Program-made: the position numbers and the translations under genes | NCBI GenBank assembly: GCA_963204795.1 | Contig: CAUJHX010000250.1 | Span: forward strand, 1 to 32,808 | Length of the DNA stretch: 32,808 nt | Reading direction: 5' to 3' | Source of the DNA: Pseudomonadota bacterium | Lineage (GTDB): Bacteria; Pseudomonadota; Gammaproteobacteria; Steroidobacterales; Steroidobacteraceae | Notes under the pieces: model-generated | Seen by the model: the letters and a program-made list of their open reading frames with translations, nothing else | Told to the model about the DNA's origin: nothing | Database searches by the model: none | In this document: positions 32,099 to 32,808 of the stretch, piece by piece | Layout: each line of letters starts with the position of its first letter | How positions within the stretch are numbered: position 1 is the first letter of the stretch

Positions 32099-32808
32099 TG
32101 CAGGAAGTCCGAACGGGGCCGGGCCGCGGGGTGCGCGCGGTCGTAGAGCAGCGCGCCGTCGACGAACACGAGGTCGGCGAGTGCGTATACGCTGAACGGC
32201 GTACCGTTCCAGACGACGACGTCGGCCATCTTGCCGGGCTCGAGCGTACCGGTCTCGCTGAGGATGCCGAGCGCCTTCGCGGCATTCGCGGTGATCCAGC
32301 GGATCGCGCGCTCGGGCGGGATGTCGAAGCCGGCGAGCCGGCCCCGTGTCATCGCTTTGGCCGCTTCCTGGTTCAGGCGCTGGATGCCTTCCTCGGAGTC
32401 GGAATGCACGATCGCGCAGCTTCCCTCGGGATGATCGACCAGCGCGATGTTCTCCTGGATGCCGTCGTAGGCCTCCATCTTGAACCCCCACCAGTCGGCC
32501 CAGAGCGCCCCGCAAACGCCCTCGGCCGCCAGCCGATCGGCGATCTTGTAGGCCTCGACGCCGTGATGGAACGCCGCGACCCGGAAGCCGAACTCTTTCG
32601 CGACGTCGAGCATGGTCGCCATCTCATCGGCGCGGTAGCAGTGGTTGTGCACGAGGATGTTCCCGCGCATCACCTCGGCGAGCGTCTCGAGCTCGAGGTT
32701 GCGCTTCGGCGGCCTGGGCGCGATCTCGTCCTTGTCGCCACCCTTTCTGTCCTTCTCGTACTTCGCGAGCTTGGCGTCGTACTCCAGCCATTGCTCCATG
32801 TAGTCCTG
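32095..32808 (-). CDS. Amidohydrolase, C-terminal part (runs off the window)
   Basis: The last 237 residues of a minus-strand gene that starts beyond 32808. The part seen includes RGNILVHNHCYRADEMATML, with metal-type His residues, FRVAAFHHGVEAYKIADRLA, AIVHSDSEEGIQRL, with the metal-binding Asp of the barrel, and the return to the beta domain TLEPGKMADVVVWNGTPFSV. This fits imidazolonepropionase/aryldialkylphosphatase-like amidohydrolases of subtype I. The N-terminal HxH motif is not in the window, so activity cannot be fully judged. A charged insertion (KYEKDRKGGDKDEIAPRPPK) precedes the barrel helix. Its stop overlaps the start of the pseudo-amidohydrolase gene. Confidence 0.85.
   Translation of the reverse strand, partial: QDYMEQWLEYDAKLAKYEKDRKGGDKDEIAPRPPKRNLELETLAEVMRGNILVHNHCYRADEMATMLDVAKEFGFRVAAFHHGVEAYKIADRLAAEGVCGALWADWWGFKMEAYDGIQENIALVDHPEGSCAIVHSDSEEGIQRLNQEAAKAMTRGRLAGFDIPPERAIRWITANAAKALGILSETGTLEPGKMADVVVWNGTPFSVYALADLVFVDGALLYDRAHPAARPRSDFLQ

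Overview
The window is about 33 kb of very GC-rich bacterial chromosome with dense coding. The type II secretion pair GspA/GspB, a TonB-dependent receptor, a fused fatty-acid beta-oxidation protein and a GTG/ATGA-coupled gene style point to a Gammaproteobacterium, probably of the Nevskiales/Steroidobacterales/Xanthomonadales type. This placement is an inference; there is no rRNA or tRNA gene here to confirm it. I see no phage, insertion sequence or CRISPR array.

Layout. (1) 1-374: a ParE/RelE-type toxin (cut by the window edge) and its Phd/YefM antitoxin, minus strand, with a palindromic operator candidate over the promoter. (2) 406-4586: an exported TPR protein, a flavin monooxygenase, a 43-residue membrane micro-protein and an exported YbhB-like protein. 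(3) 4629-10405: a plus-strand run containing a divergent GARS-like ATP-grasp enzyme, a methyltransferase, a membrane-anchored conserved protein, an orphan ORF, a YdcZ-type membrane protein, a CobW/COG0523 GTPase with a His-rich metal segment, and a coupled WD40 protein. (4) 10387-16863: a glycosyltransferase, an exported M20 amidohydrolase, a two-subunit molybdenum hydroxylase with a Tat signal, and an ATP/ADP-carrier-like transporter.

(5) 16864-17229 is non-coding and full of nested inverted repeats. (6) 17230-22375 is the most unusual part. A receiver-Ser/Thr-kinase fusion whose receiver lacks the phosphoacceptor Asp is coupled to a TonB-like protein with a cytoplasmic receiver-like head, one membrane segment, a 104-residue tandem duplication and a periplasmic TonB C-domain. 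Divergent from them across two overlapping palindromes is a coupled operon for an exported protein, a GNAT acetyltransferase and a dodecin. (7) 22398-24728: gspB and gspA. (8) 24785-28068: thiolase and a FadB/FadJ-like multifunctional protein (beta-oxidation operon). (9) 28197-32808: a decayed acyl-CoA dehydrogenase start, a TonB-dependent receptor, and two coupled exported amidohydrolase-fold proteins, one of which has lost its metal-binding His-x-His motif.

Two themes recur. Several genes have a TANNNT box only 6-9 nt before the start codon, which suggests leaderless mRNAs. Several proteins keep a catalytic fold but lack key residues (pseudo-receiver, pseudo-amidohydrolase), which suggests sensory or regulatory reuse.
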